From the NCBI GenBank assembly GCA_002412555.1, contig DHVH01000309.1, positions 1-64,000 of the forward strand: a stretch of DNA of 64,000 nt, in the 5' to 3' direction. The stretch is from Marinilabiliaceae bacterium UBA5213. GTDB lineage: Bacteria > Bacteroidota > Bacteroidia > Bacteroidales > Marinilabiliaceae. The notes below the pieces were generated by a model. The model saw nothing but the letters and a program-made list of their open reading frames with translations, had not been told where the DNA came from and searched no databases. This document shows positions 28,293-36,833 of the stretch, in pieces. Positions within the stretch are counted from its first letter, which is position 1. Each line of letters begins with the position of its first letter. The position numbers and the translations under genes are program-made.

Positions 28293-28598
28293 TGCAAAAT
28301 TTCAGGTTTTATGATGTTTCGAATATAGGAATAAATAAAAAATATTACAGATTTTAACGATTGCTTTTGTTATTTCCCCGAATCTTTTTGTCGCGTAGGA
28401 TATGCCTTGTTTTGAGTGACGTAAAAATGCAGTAAGGATGAGTAGTGTTGTCTATGCCTCGTTGGAGGTTTGTTGGCGCTTTCTGGTTAGCTTTCGGATG
28501 CATAATAATTAATCTTAATACGAATCTTGCCCTGCAGGACGACTCTGCAAATTTCGATTTAGCCAGGTGTTTTGTAAGGCAACAACTAAACATTTACT
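28293..28598. other. Intergenic control region of the glucan locus
   Basis: About 306 bp between the divergently transcribed regulator and the first glucan-locus gene. It contains the 15-bp motif listed at 28420-28434. No terminator or credible small gene was seen, and no good TAnnTTTG box on either strand. Confidence 0.5.
28420..28434 (+). promoter_or_regulatory. Shared motif CGTARAAATGCAGTA, copy 1
   Basis: CGTAAAAATGCAGTA ends 164 bp before the start codon of the discoidin/Ig protein. The same 15-mer with a single change (G for A at position 5) lies 159 bp before the GH128 gene. The matched sequence and distance suggest a regulator site, probably for the divergently encoded LuxR-type protein. 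Confidence 0.45.
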
Positions 28599-30248
28599 AT
28601 GAAAAGATTTACAATTTCAAGTCTTACTTTTTTTATTGCACTGTGTATCGGCGCCATGAGTCACGTAAGTGCACAAAAGTATGTGGGATTATCCGCCGAG
28701 GCTTCTGATGGAACTACGCCTGAAGTCATCTTCAATGGAATTACCGAAGGTGCTCGTTGGCAGGATGCTGACAATCTGGATGATAGTTGGATAATTGTCG
28801 ACTTGGGTGAAGTTAAAGAGGTCGGTGTTTTGCGCATTTTTTGGGAAGCTGCCAACGCGAGTGCCTACAACCTTAGTTTTTCGCTGGATGGTAATACCTA
28901 TACAGACCAAATAGATTTAAGCGATATGCAGGCCGGCGAACGCATGGATATTATCAACGCAGAGACGGTCTCTTCCAGGTATATCAAGTTACAGGGAGTA
29001 ACGCGTCAATTGCCCTATGGGTATTCAATTTATGAATTTGAAGTGTATGCTCCTGTTCAACCGGAATTGTCTTCCATCAGTTTAAGTCCTGTTGAGGCTG
29101 TTGTGTCTTTTGGCACCAGCCAACAATTTGTGGTCAATGGACTAGATCAGGTAGGTAATTCCTTTTCTCTTACAGAAACAACCGTTTGGAGCGTTACAGG
29201 TGCCGGGGGTAGTATTGACCAGAATGGGCTGTTTACCTCTGCCCAGGCGGGAGTTTTTGAAATAACAGCTGTGAACAATGGTTTTGAGGCTGCAGCATTT
29301 GTGGAGGTTTTGCCAGAAGCCGGTAATATTTCCAATGGAAAACCGGCTACTGCTTCAACCGGTAACGCCGTTGATGCATTCGATGGCGTTTTGGGCACAA
29401 GATGGGAAAGTGCGGCTGCTGATCCCCAGTGGTTAATGGTTGACCTGGAAGGCCTCCACAGTATTTCAGATATTATTATCCATTGGGAGACCGCTAATGC
29501 CAGTGCTTATATCATTGAAGTCTCTGCCGATGGAACTGCCTGGACCTCTATAATAGAGGAAATGGATTTGCCTGCTGGTGAGAGAAGCGACCGCTTTTAT
29601 GGTTTGGAAGTGTTAAACGCTGCTTATGTGCGATTGACAGGTGTAGAACGTACTTCTATATATGGCTATTCAATTTGGGAAATGCAGGTATTTGGTGTGG
29701 CTGAGGAGTCGGATCCAATTCTTGTTGAATCCATTTCTGTCAATGGGGAGAATAATGTAGATGAGATTGCCGTCTTAGGAGGTACTTTACAGATGATTGC
29801 CCAGGTTTCTCCAGTTGAGGCAACGGATAAAACCGTTGCCTGGAGTGTTGATAACGAAGAGGTAGCCACCATTAGTACGGATGGTTTGCTTCAGGCACTT
29901 ACCAATGGAACCGTTGTGGTAAAGGCGGTTGCCAATGATGGCTCAGCTGTAGAAGGCACGCTTGAAGTGTCTGTTTCCAACCAATCTACTGGTGCTATTA
30001 ATGGTAGCAAAGCTGCTTACGGCCTTTCGGTATTTCCTAATCCCGTTGCAGAAAATATTATCCTAAATTTTGAGGGTGATCTGGTTAAACTACAGATATT
30101 AAGTTTGACAGGGCAGCTTGTTAAATCCGATTATTCATATAAGCAGGGTGAAGCTTTGAACCTTTCAGGTTTATCAACCGGTGCTTATTTCATTTCCATT
30201 ACTTTATCGGATGGACGTATAATATCGGAACGGATTATTAAAAAATAA
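28599..30248 (+). CDS. T9SS-secreted discoidin/Ig carbohydrate-binding protein
   Basis: A 549-residue secreted protein with no catalytic domain. After the signal peptide come an F5/8 type C (discoidin) module (about 28-150), an Ig-like module (about 153-240), a second discoidin module (about 245-368) and a BIG2-type Ig domain (about 375-460). The T9SS type A sorting domain is at about 475-549 (LSVFPNPVAENIIL ending ERIIKK). The first three modules closely match the N-terminus of the GH3 enzyme downstream in the same locus. A glucan-binding or surface-tethering role is inferred. It is separated from the GH128 operon by a terminator. Confidence 0.85.
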   Translation: MKRFTISSLTFFIALCIGAMSHVSAQKYVGLSAEASDGTTPEVIFNGITEGARWQDADNLDDSWIIVDLGEVKEVGVLRIFWEAANASAYNLSFSLDGNTYTDQIDLSDMQAGERMDIINAETVSSRYIKLQGVTRQLPYGYSIYEFEVYAPVQPELSSISLSPVEAVVSFGTSQQFVVNGLDQVGNSFSLTETTVWSVTGAGGSIDQNGLFTSAQAGVFEITAVNNGFEAAAFVEVLPEAGNISNGKPATASTGNAVDAFDGVLGTRWESAAADPQWLMVDLEGLHSISDIIIHWETANASAYIIEVSADGTAWTSIIEEMDLPAGERSDRFYGLEVLNAAYVRLTGVERTSIYGYSIWEMQVFGVAEESDPILVESISVNGENNVDEIAVLGGTLQMIAQVSPVEATDKTVAWSVDNEEVATISTDGLLQALTNGTVVVKAVANDGSAVEGTLEVSVSNQSTGAINGSKAAYGLSVFPNPVAENIILNFEGDLVKLQILSLTGQLVKSDYSYKQGEALNLSGLSTGAYFISITLSDGRIISERIIKK

Positions 30249-30269
30249 CTTTCCGAAAAAAGCCTTAAT

Positions 30270-30305
30270 AAAAAAGAGACTGCCAGTTAGGGTGGTCTCT
30301 TTTTT
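30270..30305 (+). terminator. Intrinsic terminator after the discoidin protein gene
   Basis: AAAAAGAGAC (30271-30280) pairs with GTCTCTTTTT (30295-30304) around a partly paired loop, 22 bp after the stop. Confidence 0.7.
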
Positions 30306-30384
30306 ATTTACCCTCACTTTTTGTGTAAAAACACTCTTGCTGTAGTCCTGTATAACGTTGATTTGAAGCACGTTGTGTACATGC

Positions 30385-30399
30385 CGTAGAAATGCAGTA
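30385..30399 (+). promoter_or_regulatory. Shared motif CGTARAAATGCAGTA, copy 2
   Basis: CGTAGAAATGCAGTA lies 159 bp before the GH128 start codon. It is flanked by an inverted repeat GTACATG (30377-30383) / CATGTAC (30400-30406). A TATATTTG box at 30453-30460, fitting the Bacteroidota -7 consensus, is 53 bp downstream. The pairing with copy 1 suggests co-regulation of the two transcription units. Confidence 0.48.
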
Positions 30400-30452
30400 C
30401 ATGTACGTATTTTAGTCTACACCTTTAAAACTTCAATCTAGAACTCTCCTGT

Positions 30453-30460
30453 TATATTTG
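30453..30460 (+). promoter_or_regulatory. Candidate -7 promoter box of the glucanase operon
   Basis: TATATTTG matches TAnnTTTG, about 99 bp before the GH128 ATG. No TTG is present at the expected -33 spacing, so activation by a bound regulator at the upstream motif would be plausible. Confidence 0.4.
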
Positions 30461-30558
30461 TTTACACATTTTAACAGTGGGTGTGCTTTTCAATGTGCAC
30501 TTGGTTTTCACGCCTGCTGGTTTCAAAAATTTCAATCATTATTTTAAAAAGCATTATT

Positions 30559-32094
30559 ATGGTTAAAGTAAGAATTGGTCTATGTATGGTTTTGGTTTTT
30601 TTGCTTGGAGGGGCTTTGACGGTAAACGCACAGGAGGATAACCGAAATTACAAGCGAGGGTATGGCTTTGGATCTCATATGCAGGCAGATATGGAAGCTC
30701 TTTCGGTGGGGACTACCTGGTGGTACAATTGGTGGCACCAACCCGACGCGGGCAATGACATCATTGATGTTTATCAGGATTTTGGGATGGATTTTGTGCC
30801 TCAGGCCTGGAATGGCAATTTTAATGAGCAGGCGATGCGTGCGTATCTGGACACTCATCCGGATGTTAAATATATAATGGGTTTTAACGAGCCCAACTTT
30901 ATTCATCAGGCCAATATGACGCCGGCGCAGGTTGCTGCAGAATGGCACCGTATTGAATCTATAGCTGACGATTATGATTTGAAAATTGTGGGCCCTGCCT
31001 TGAATTACTCTCCGGATGCACCCTACAATGACCCCTTTGATTGGATGGACGACTGGCTGGATGCTTGTGATGCCATCGGCGGATGCCGCTATGATTTTGT
31101 AAATGTACATTGCTATATGAATACCGTAGGGGCATTGGAGTGGTATTTGGGTGAATGGAAACAATATGGCAAACCAATCTGGCTAACCGAGTTTTGTGCC
31201 TGGGATGGCATTGAGACGACTGCTACGCAAGCGTATCAGAAAAATTTCATGTTGGAAGCTCTGCCAATGCTCGATAATGACGCGGATGTTTACAGGTATG
31301 CATGGTTTGTGGCACGTTCGAGCGGCATTCCTTACAATAGTCTTTTAGGGCCTTATGGAGGTGAATTAACTGAATTGGGCCTCATTTATACCGATCAGTA
31401 TGAGCCTTCTCCATCAAATGCCATAACACTTCGTGTGATCGATAAAACCAAGGGTGAGGTCACCAGTAGTTCTGTCTGGCCCGAAGAATCAGTCTATGCA
31501 TGGTTAGGTAACACCACCAACTGGGCGGCCTTGAACAATATGCCAGCCGGAACTCTCGAGGGTAATTGGGTGGGAATGTACAATGGACTGGAAGGTGGAA
31601 AATTGGAAAAGACGGAGGAAGAATGGATTTGGTCTTTCTCGTTTTTACCTATGGAAGGCTATACTTACATGTGGAATCCGGGTGTTTGGGTAGATGAGGT
31701 CCGAACGGAGAATGATTTGCAGGATATGCATGTAGGCCGCAACCTGGAGTTCACTGTAGATAACAATGGGAATGTCACTGGTGAATTGACTCTGGTAATT
31801 GAGAATGCCACAACAGCAGTGCCGGTGGAATCTGAAATTTCCCTGAACATTCCAGAGGGATACAGCTATTCTGATTTTGTATCCCTGGCCCCCAATCCTG
31901 CCAGTGAAGTGGTTCATATTTTCTCTCCTATTCAGGTGGAAGCTGTAAGCGTTTACGACTTAAGTGGCAGGCTGATGTTGAAGGAAAAAACCAATGGAAG
32001 CGTAGTCGTTAGTTCTTTAACTCCTGGTCATTACATCATGCAGATCCAGGCTGCTGAGAATCAGGTGGCAACAAAAAGATTGACTGTTAAGTAA
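30559..32094 (+). CDS. GH128-like endo-beta-1,3-glucanase, T9SS-secreted
   Basis: Expected to cleave beta-1,3-glucan internally. The 511-residue protein starts at ATG 30559, giving a signal peptide (MVKVRIGLCMVLVFLLGGALTVNAQ); the open frame upstream to 30481 is rejected. The catalytic TIM barrel (about 30-290) belongs to the glycosyl-hydrolase 'cc' group (GH128). YIMGFNEPNF gives acid/base Glu111, and PIWLTEFCAWDG gives nucleophile Glu211. A beta-rich domain (about 300-435) and a T9SS sorting domain (ends VATKRLTVK) follow. First gene of a probable four-gene operon; gaps downstream are 16-41 bp. Confidence 0.85.
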   Translation: MVKVRIGLCMVLVFLLGGALTVNAQEDNRNYKRGYGFGSHMQADMEALSVGTTWWYNWWHQPDAGNDIIDVYQDFGMDFVPQAWNGNFNEQAMRAYLDTHPDVKYIMGFNEPNFIHQANMTPAQVAAEWHRIESIADDYDLKIVGPALNYSPDAPYNDPFDWMDDWLDACDAIGGCRYDFVNVHCYMNTVGALEWYLGEWKQYGKPIWLTEFCAWDGIETTATQAYQKNFMLEALPMLDNDADVYRYAWFVARSSGIPYNSLLGPYGGELTELGLIYTDQYEPSPSNAITLRVIDKTKGEVTSSSVWPEESVYAWLGNTTNWAALNNMPAGTLEGNWVGMYNGLEGGKLEKTEEEWIWSFSFLPMEGYTYMWNPGVWVDEVRTENDLQDMHVGRNLEFTVDNNGNVTGELTLVIENATTAVPVESEISLNIPEGYSYSDFVSLAPNPASEVVHIFSPIQVEAVSVYDLSGRLMLKEKTNGSVVVSSLTPGHYIMQIQAAENQVATKRLTVK

Positions 32095-32135
32095 AAGATT
32101 GACACGTATTTTATTAACCTTAATAAATAGAAATC

Positions 32136-32963
32136 ATGAAAAAAATTAGCTTATTGAGTTTAGCAATTGTTTTAGCCATTACTACAATGGTTGCCCAGGA
32201 GGTCGAGTATTATGGGATATGGACCAATAATCCGGATATTCAGAACAAGTGGGGAGTGGATGATGTCAACCGACACATGTACATCTGGGAAAGCACACTT
32301 GGGGAAAGTGGCGTTCCACCTGCTGTTTCTTATGGGGATCCTCTGGGTTTTACGGGTTTGAATCCTGATTGGTGGGGTTTTGGATTGTGGGACAATTTGG
32401 GAGCAGACCTTTCAGCCTTTGCCGATGGGTACCTGGTCTTCTATATAAGAAGTAATCATACACAAAACATCGAAATCATTATAAGCGATAATACCGCCGC
32501 AGAAAATGAAATATTATGGGCATTAACAACGGCTGATTTTCCGCGTGACAACGAGTGGCACCAAGTGGCACTACCTGTAAGTGAAGCGGTTGCTGCCGGA
32601 GTTGATTTAAGTTCGATGGGACATGTATTTGCTGCAAAAGGTGCTGGCAGACCCGGTTTAATCGCTTTTGATGATATCCACTATGTGTCAGATTATGAGT
32701 CTACATTTTTACCTGAAAGAAAGTTGCCTTCTGTTTCTATTTCTCCAAATCCAGCCACCAATGAATTTGTGATTCAGTTAGATGGTGAAGTCGAGCGTGT
32801 CGCTGTTTTTGAGATTCTGGGAACAACGGTTTATGCAGAAACCGGTCTATCCGGTGTGAGCAGCAAGCGGGTTAATACTTCAGACTGGGCTAAAGGTCTT
32901 TATTTGGTGGTAGTAACCGATATAAAAGGCCAAAAGCGCATAAGTAAGTTAAGCGTAAATTAA
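32136..32963 (+). CDS. Small T9SS-secreted putative glucan-binding protein
   Basis: A 275-residue secreted protein, family not firmly recognised. The signal peptide (MKKISLLSLAIVLAITTMVAQ) is followed by a single jelly-roll-like domain (about 22-190) rich in Trp and Tyr (YYGIWTNNPD, WWGFGLWDNLG). It ends in the GRPGLIAFDDIHYV pattern, which resembles the galactose-binding-like C-terminal domain of ExoP-type beta-glucanases. A T9SS sorting domain occupies about 200-275. It lies between the GH128 and GH81 genes with short gaps. A carbohydrate-binding role is inferred from fold-like pattern and context only. Confidence 0.7.
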   Translation: MKKISLLSLAIVLAITTMVAQEVEYYGIWTNNPDIQNKWGVDDVNRHMYIWESTLGESGVPPAVSYGDPLGFTGLNPDWWGFGLWDNLGADLSAFADGYLVFYIRSNHTQNIEIIISDNTAAENEILWALTTADFPRDNEWHQVALPVSEAVAAGVDLSSMGHVFAAKGAGRPGLIAFDDIHYVSDYESTFLPERKLPSVSISPNPATNEFVIQLDGEVERVAVFEILGTTVYAETGLSGVSSKRVNTSDWAKGLYLVVVTDIKGQKRISKLSVN

Positions 32964-33001
32964 GCGCTTGCCCGAGTTAATAATCTTTTTATTCCTCATT
33001 T

Positions 33002-36000
33002 ATGAAGCTTTATTCCCTCATATTTTTGTTTGTCCTTGTAGTCTTTGTGGGTTTTTCTCAACAGCCGGTTCCCGTTGGTAGTGGAAGTTATGCCGAATAT
33101 GTGCCTGAGTCGGTTTACGATGAAGGAGCCTACTTTGGGAAGACCTACAGAGAGTTGCAAGGCAATTGGCCATGGTATATTCATCCCACTAAAACACAAG
33201 AAGCTATTCCCACCAATGATTGGTGGACGGCAGCGATATTTGAACAATACACTGGTCGCCTGGAAGCATTTCCGCAGCGTGTAGAAGGCACTTCCAGCGG
33301 CATCAGGGTTTCCGTGCCTACTTCCTTTGTAATGCCTGATGACAGAGGGTTAACCACCAATGCCGATACATGGATTTATATTAAAGCAACAGTTGACCCT
33401 GAACAGTCAGGTGAGAGTGAAATTTTTGCCGATTTTGAATCCGAATTTTATCCTTCTGGTTGGCAGATATCAGAGAACCCTCCTTATCCGGGTCCGGTTT
33501 CTCTGGGTGACATTGATCAGTCCCCAGCACCATTTGGCTTTTTAGGCAGCCGATTTATAAATACCTTTTATGGTGATGCTCCTCAGGTCAGTCTAACTTC
33601 ACCAGCATTCGTCATTGAACGAAATCATATCCACATGTTGGTTGGGGGCGGCAATAACCCCGATGATACCTATGTAGGATTGTTTATCAATGGCCAACGC
33701 GTCTTGTCTGAAACAGGAGAAAACAGCGGGGCACTCACCTGGCGGAGAATGGATGTTTCTGCCTACATAGGGCAATCAGCTGAGATCCGAATTGTGGACG
33801 CCTCCTCCGGGGGTTGGGGTTTTATCATGTGCGACAACATTGTGTTCAGTGATTCTCCAGAGGTCAGTAGTTCTTTCTCTAGCAGCTTTTGGCCTCAGGA
33901 TGCAAAAGTGTATGACTGGTCCGATTTGGGAGTGGTTTTCAGGTTAGAAGACGACCATCAGAATCGCATGGACGGCACAGTGGTTCATGGAGTCCCTTTT
34001 ACCTTTATCGATATGGAAGGCGTAAAGCCCATCATGGAAACAAGTGCTGTTCCCCAGCAAATTTTTGATGGCTCGGGGGCACTTGTCTCTTCATTTCCGG
34101 TTGTCACCAACACCCTGGTTTTGAAAATGGATGGCGATTTGCTTGGTGTGCATGCGCCCTATGGTTCTCAATTTGATGTCAACCCTGGTGGGGGGTATTC
34201 GGTGACTTTCCCAACAGAGGATAATCACTACCTGGTGGTGTCATGGATTCCTGATGAATCCCTGATTGTTTTATATGATGACCATGCCAGAAACAAAGTG
34301 GTGGATAGTCGTTTTGAATGGGATTATCAAGTGACCAATGGTCAAATAGTTTCCGGTTTTAATTTTGAAACAAAGCATTATGAAAGTGGCCTTGCTAATC
34401 AGCCAACATTACTGGCCCTGCTTCCACATCATTATAGAAACACCACCCATCCATCCTTGATACCCGGTGCCGATTATAAAACCATGAGGGGACAAATGCA
34501 TACGACTTCAGGGTCGTCCATTGAAATTGCTTATAATTTTGGTGGTATGCCTCCGTACCTGCCTGAACCGCTCAATCTCAGCGAAGTTCAGCAACAGCGG
34601 CTTTATGATATGATTACCACCCGCGTGGCACATTCCAACAGTTCCCGCAATGGAAATACCTATGCCAAAGGATTTGGAGAGGAAACCAATATTATGTTGA
34701 TGGCAAAACAGCTGGATCATCCCGGCTTTGGTACTATTAGGGACAATGTTAAAAATGAATTGATTGACTGGCTGACTTTCGACCCGGGTGAGGCTGCTGA
34801 GGGCCAATATTTTTTTACACAATATCCTGAGTTTGGAGCCCTGATTGGTTTTCCCTCCGGCTATGGTTCACAAGCGCTGAATGATTTGCACTTCCATTAT
34901 GGTTATTTTATTATGGGAGCCGCAAGGTTAATGATGGTAGATGATGCGTTTAAAAATGAGTATGGAGAAATGGTGAAGGAGATTGCCAAATCCTTTGCCA
35001 ATTGGAAGCGTTACGGAGAAAACGACGATTCAAAGCAGCCTTTTTTGAGGACCTTCGATCCCTATATGGGCCATTCGTGGGCCGGGGGAATTGGCAGCCC
35101 ATGGGATGGAAACAACCAGGAATCCACCTCTGAAGCTACCCATTCATGGTTTGCGATCTATCTTTTGGGCGTAGCCCTTGAAGATGATGAGATTATGTCG
35201 CTAGGGGCCACTGGTTTTACCCTGGAAGGCATTGCCACTGCCAATTACTGGTTTAATCGACACGGGGATCTGCCTCAGGAGTATGCCTTTGATTATGTAG
35301 GCATTAACAGAGCCAATAATTTGGCCATGGCCACTTATTTTCATGGTGACCCCGCATGGGCCATTGGCATACAGTTTGTCCCCTGTAATTTCTATTATCA
35401 TTACTATTTGGGTGATGATCCGGCGTTGGCTGCCGCCACTTATGATGGTATGCTTGAAGACAGGATCACTTTTGGTGAAGCCAACAATACGGATTATTAT
35501 GAGAATATTTCCAAGATGGGTGCTTATCTCGGCGGCTACCATTTGAATTACATCCAGGCTTATGACCCCTCACTGGTAGCTTCAATGCTGGATGATTTAT
35601 ATGAGAATGAGGGCGGAGAATGGACCGATCATGTTAATGTAGCAGTCAATTACTATACGTCAAATGCGAATGTAACCTATGGCCGACCGGCCACAGGCTA
35701 CCATACCAGTCTTCCCACTGGAGCAGTCTATGAAAACCCTGCCAACGGTGAATTAACTTACCTTGTCTACAACCATTCAGCATCCGCTAAAGATGTCGGA
35801 ATTTACAAAGATGGCGCTTTAATTGAAACCATTACGGTTGGTCCGCGTCAATTTTATAATTCGCAAAACACCAACCAGCGTCCGGTTGTTGAGGCAGGCA
35901 GCAACATCAGTATCCAGTCACCTGAAAATTCTGTGGTGCTCGACGGTTCTGAAAGTTATGACCCGGATGGAACCATTACCAGTTATGAGTGGAGTTTAAT

Positions 36001-36817
36001 CAGCGGAGGAACGGCAACCATTGTCAACCCCAATGCAGTTGAAACCCGGGTCAATGATCTGACGCATGGCGTTTATCTTTTTCAATTAAAAGTGACAGAT
36101 AACGATGGCGCCTCGCGTACTGGTCAGGTGACTGTTACGGTAATACCGGATGTTACCGAAATCAACATAGCATTAGATAAACCCGCATGGGCTTCTTCCA
36201 TTCAGGAGCCGTGGTTCCTTGAGGGCATTAATGATGGCCAGTTGGGTACCCGCTGGGGCAGTGAAATGGGGGTTGATCCGCAATGGGTGGTAATTGATCT
36301 GGCGTATGAATATCAAATTGTGGATGTCATCCTTCACTGGGAAGGTGCTTATGCAACGCATTACGAAATCCAACTCAGTAATGACCCGGACTTTAACGAT
36401 TATACAGTTTTGGCAAGTATTGAAGATGGGGACGGGGATGTGGATGCCATTTCGGTCGATAATTTAGCCTTTGGCCGCTATATCCGATTTTTTGGTATCC
36501 AGCGGGGAACCCCATACGGTTATTCATTATTTGAGTTTGAAGTATATGGTCGTTCCACCCCCACCTCAACAATGCCAAGTGTTGTAAATGCCGAATTTGA
36601 TCTTTTCCCCAACCCGTCTGATGGTCATTTTTATTTTCAGTCGAGTTGGGTCAATTACGACATTGAGATTTATAGTTTGCAGGGAGTGAGGTTGTTTGGG
36701 CAGTCCTCGTTAAGTGGGTCTGTTGAGCTGAATGTTTCCAATTTACCGGCTGGCATCTATCTTTTCAGAGTTGTTTCGGGTGAGGCATCCTTTGTAAAAC
36801 GCATCGTCATACAATAA
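33002..36817 (+). CDS. GH81 endo-beta-1,3-glucanase, multimodular, T9SS-secreted
   Basis: Cleaves laminarin-like beta-1,3-glucan. The 1271-residue protein has a signal peptide (1-20) and the GH81 N-terminal domain (IPTNDWWTAAIFEQY). That domain is interrupted at about 135-288 by an extra beta-sandwich, then resumes at AKVYDWSDLGVVFRL. The catalytic GH81 domain (to about 950) has NDLHFHYGY (Asp628) and GHSWAGGI...NQESTSEA (Glu707, Glu711). C-terminal modules are PKD-like (about 960-1055), discoidin (about 1060-1180) and T9SS sorting (ends VKRIVIQ). The inserted domain resembles a module often attached to GH32 enzymes. Third gene of the operon. Confidence 0.92.
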   Translation: MKLYSLIFLFVLVVFVGFSQQPVPVGSGSYAEYVPESVYDEGAYFGKTYRELQGNWPWYIHPTKTQEAIPTNDWWTAAIFEQYTGRLEAFPQRVEGTSSGIRVSVPTSFVMPDDRGLTTNADTWIYIKATVDPEQSGESEIFADFESEFYPSGWQISENPPYPGPVSLGDIDQSPAPFGFLGSRFINTFYGDAPQVSLTSPAFVIERNHIHMLVGGGNNPDDTYVGLFINGQRVLSETGENSGALTWRRMDVSAYIGQSAEIRIVDASSGGWGFIMCDNIVFSDSPEVSSSFSSSFWPQDAKVYDWSDLGVVFRLEDDHQNRMDGTVVHGVPFTFIDMEGVKPIMETSAVPQQIFDGSGALVSSFPVVTNTLVLKMDGDLLGVHAPYGSQFDVNPGGGYSVTFPTEDNHYLVVSWIPDESLIVLYDDHARNKVVDSRFEWDYQVTNGQIVSGFNFETKHYESGLANQPTLLALLPHHYRNTTHPSLIPGADYKTMRGQMHTTSGSSIEIAYNFGGMPPYLPEPLNLSEVQQQRLYDMITTRVAHSNSSRNGNTYAKGFGEETNIMLMAKQLDHPGFGTIRDNVKNELIDWLTFDPGEAAEGQYFFTQYPEFGALIGFPSGYGSQALNDLHFHYGYFIMGAARLMMVDDAFKNEYGEMVKEIAKSFANWKRYGENDDSKQPFLRTFDPYMGHSWAGGIGSPWDGNNQESTSEATHSWFAIYLLGVALEDDEIMSLGATGFTLEGIATANYWFNRHGDLPQEYAFDYVGINRANNLAMATYFHGDPAWAIGIQFVPCNFYYHYYLGDDPALAAATYDGMLEDRITFGEANNTDYYENISKMGAYLGGYHLNYIQAYDPSLVASMLDDLYENEGGEWTDHVNVAVNYYTSNANVTYGRPATGYHTSLPTGAVYENPANGELTYLVYNHSASAKDVGIYKDGALIETITVGPRQFYNSQNTNQRPVVEAGSNISIQSPENSVVLDGSESYDPDGTITSYEWSLISGGTATIVNPNAVETRVNDLTHGVYLFQLKVTDNDGASRTGQVTVTVIPDVTEINIALDKPAWASSIQEPWFLEGINDGQLGTRWGSEMGVDPQWVVIDLAYEYQIVDVILHWEGAYATHYEIQLSNDPDFNDYTVLASIEDGDGDVDAISVDNLAFGRYIRFFGIQRGTPYGYSLFEFEVYGRSTPTSTMPSVVNAEFDLFPNPSDGHFYFQSSWVNYDIEIYSLQGVRLFGQSSLSGSVELNVSNLPAGIYLFRVVSGEASFVKRIVIQ

Positions 36818-36833
36818 ATTTAAGGCTACAATT

